From: a virus
Virus record (IMG/VR): IMGVR_UViG_3300007770_000104
Span: 1 to 21,513 of that record
DNA length: 21,513 bases
Strand: one strand, 5' to 3'
In this document: piece after piece, positions 21,004 through 21,513 of the stretch
How positions within the stretch are numbered: position 1 is the stretch's first letter
Layout: each line of letters opens with the position of its first letter
Position numbers and translations under genes: made by a program
The notes under the pieces: generated by a model
The model's input: only the letters and a program-made list of their open reading frames with translations
Database searches by the model: none
Told to the model about the DNA's origin: nothing

Positions 21004-21513
21004 TTGAATTACATTGCTAAATTTTTAATGGGTTTAATAATGATGTTGAGTTTCGCAGAAGCTCAGACACCAATAATTAGACTTATGCAATCAAGAGAAT
21101 ACAATACGCCAAAGTTTTGGTGGAGAGCTCAAGAAAATTTTAAGTTAAGAGGATACTTGGCCGATGACACTACTGGACTGGCCAATCCGACTGATGGTAG
21201 TTATAAGAGTAAAACAAGAGGTGTAGCTTATAAGAATAATAACTTTGATGTCTGGAGAGATTCTGTAATGACTATCGCTGTTACACTTGATGACAATGAT
21301 GCATCTGTAACGGCTTTTAGATTGGATTTAGTATTTGATAATGATTTAATAGATTGGACTCACGATTCAACTCGTGTGGAGAAAGGTGCATACATCAATG
21401 GTTGGACTGAGGGAGATAGTTCAGCTGGTGCACATTATTCATACGAGGTAGTTCGTTATGCTAATGTGGGGTATACAGATTCTTTAGCAGCTGGTGGAAC
21501 ACAAGATACTTCG
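21004..21513 (+). CDS. Secreted protein with cohesin-like region, 3' end outside window
   Basis: An ORF of 170 codons is open to the window end. A TTG start is chosen because GGAG sits seven bases before it and it yields a complete signal peptide: a short polar start with Lys6, a hydrophobic core (FLMGLIMMLSF) and a signal peptidase I-type site AEA-Q after residue 20. An internal ATG at codon 9 lacks a ribosome binding site and the basic n-region. No cysteine follows the core, so it is not a lipoprotein. The mature part has FWWRAQENFKLRGYL (38-52) and a cohesin-like beta stretch: DSVMTIAVTLDDN (86-98), then TAFRLDLVFDNDLIDW (103-118). Export across the host inner membrane is predicted; function unknown. 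It is unusual next to virion genes. Confidence 0.7.
   Translation, partial: MNYIAKFLMGLIMMLSFAEAQTPIIRLMQSREYNTPKFWWRAQENFKLRGYLADDTTGLANPTDGSYKSKTRGVAYKNNNFDVWRDSVMTIAVTLDDNDASVTAFRLDLVFDNDLIDWTHDSTRVEKGAYINGWTEGDSSAGAHYSYEVVRYANVGYTDSLAAGGTQDTS

Noticed and set aside
1-21513. tRNA genes, CRISPR arrays, insertion sequences, integrase or attachment sites
   Set aside because: I read the intergenic gaps on both strands and saw no cloverleaf, no spaced direct repeats, no transposase or recombinase motifs; nearly all sequence is coding.

Overview
The window is a gene-dense, AT-rich (roughly one third G+C) stretch that reads as part of a large contractile-tailed phage genome of the T4 superfamily, most like the divergent marine or environmental T4-like myoviruses. 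The strongest anchors are a T4 gp55-type late sigma factor (2619-3338), a gp25-type baseplate wedge protein (7186-7578), a gp6/Baseplate_J wedge protein (7589-9499), and a gp5-like hub/spike protein that lacks a lysozyme domain (4310-5419). No tRNA, rRNA, CRISPR array, insertion sequence or integrase is visible. The host cannot be fixed from this window. Nearly every gene is on the + strand, and many neighbours share a TAATG stop-start overlap.

Region 1 (1-3338) is a nucleic-acid and regulation block: a membrane-anchored 3D-domain protein, a D12-class adenine DNA methyltransferase, an HD-domain phosphohydrolase, a 49-residue ORF, a small membrane protein and the gp55-like sigma factor. Region 2 (3339-3908) is a boundary. 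It holds a run of hairpins including a bidirectional terminator, the only minus-strand gene (a 73-residue protein with two membrane segments), and a divergent intergenic region with two perfect T4-late-type boxes facing that gene.

Region 3 (3909-16812) is the baseplate cluster: an unknown 133-residue protein, the gp5-like spike, two unknown proteins, gp25, gp6, a DNRLRE-like structural protein, a Ser/Gly-tailed protein, and a giant 1859-residue protein. The giant protein combines a P2 gpI-like baseplate segment with a LamG-like fold that appears to be interrupted by a carbohydrate-binding-module-like domain.

Region 4 (16889-20901) holds virion accessory or adhesion-type genes: two tandem paralogues with a shared N-terminal domain, a PKD (Ig-like) domain that appears to be split between two ORFs in different frames, and two structural proteins sharing a 35-residue C-terminal module. 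Region 5 (21004-end) starts a signal-peptide-bearing protein with a cohesin-like stretch, begun from TTG and cut by the window end.

Most interesting points: the split PKD domain (possible -1 frameshift or stop-restart), the domain-within-domain architecture of the giant baseplate protein, the isolated minus-strand membrane mini-protein with its structured flanks, and the secreted cohesin-like protein.
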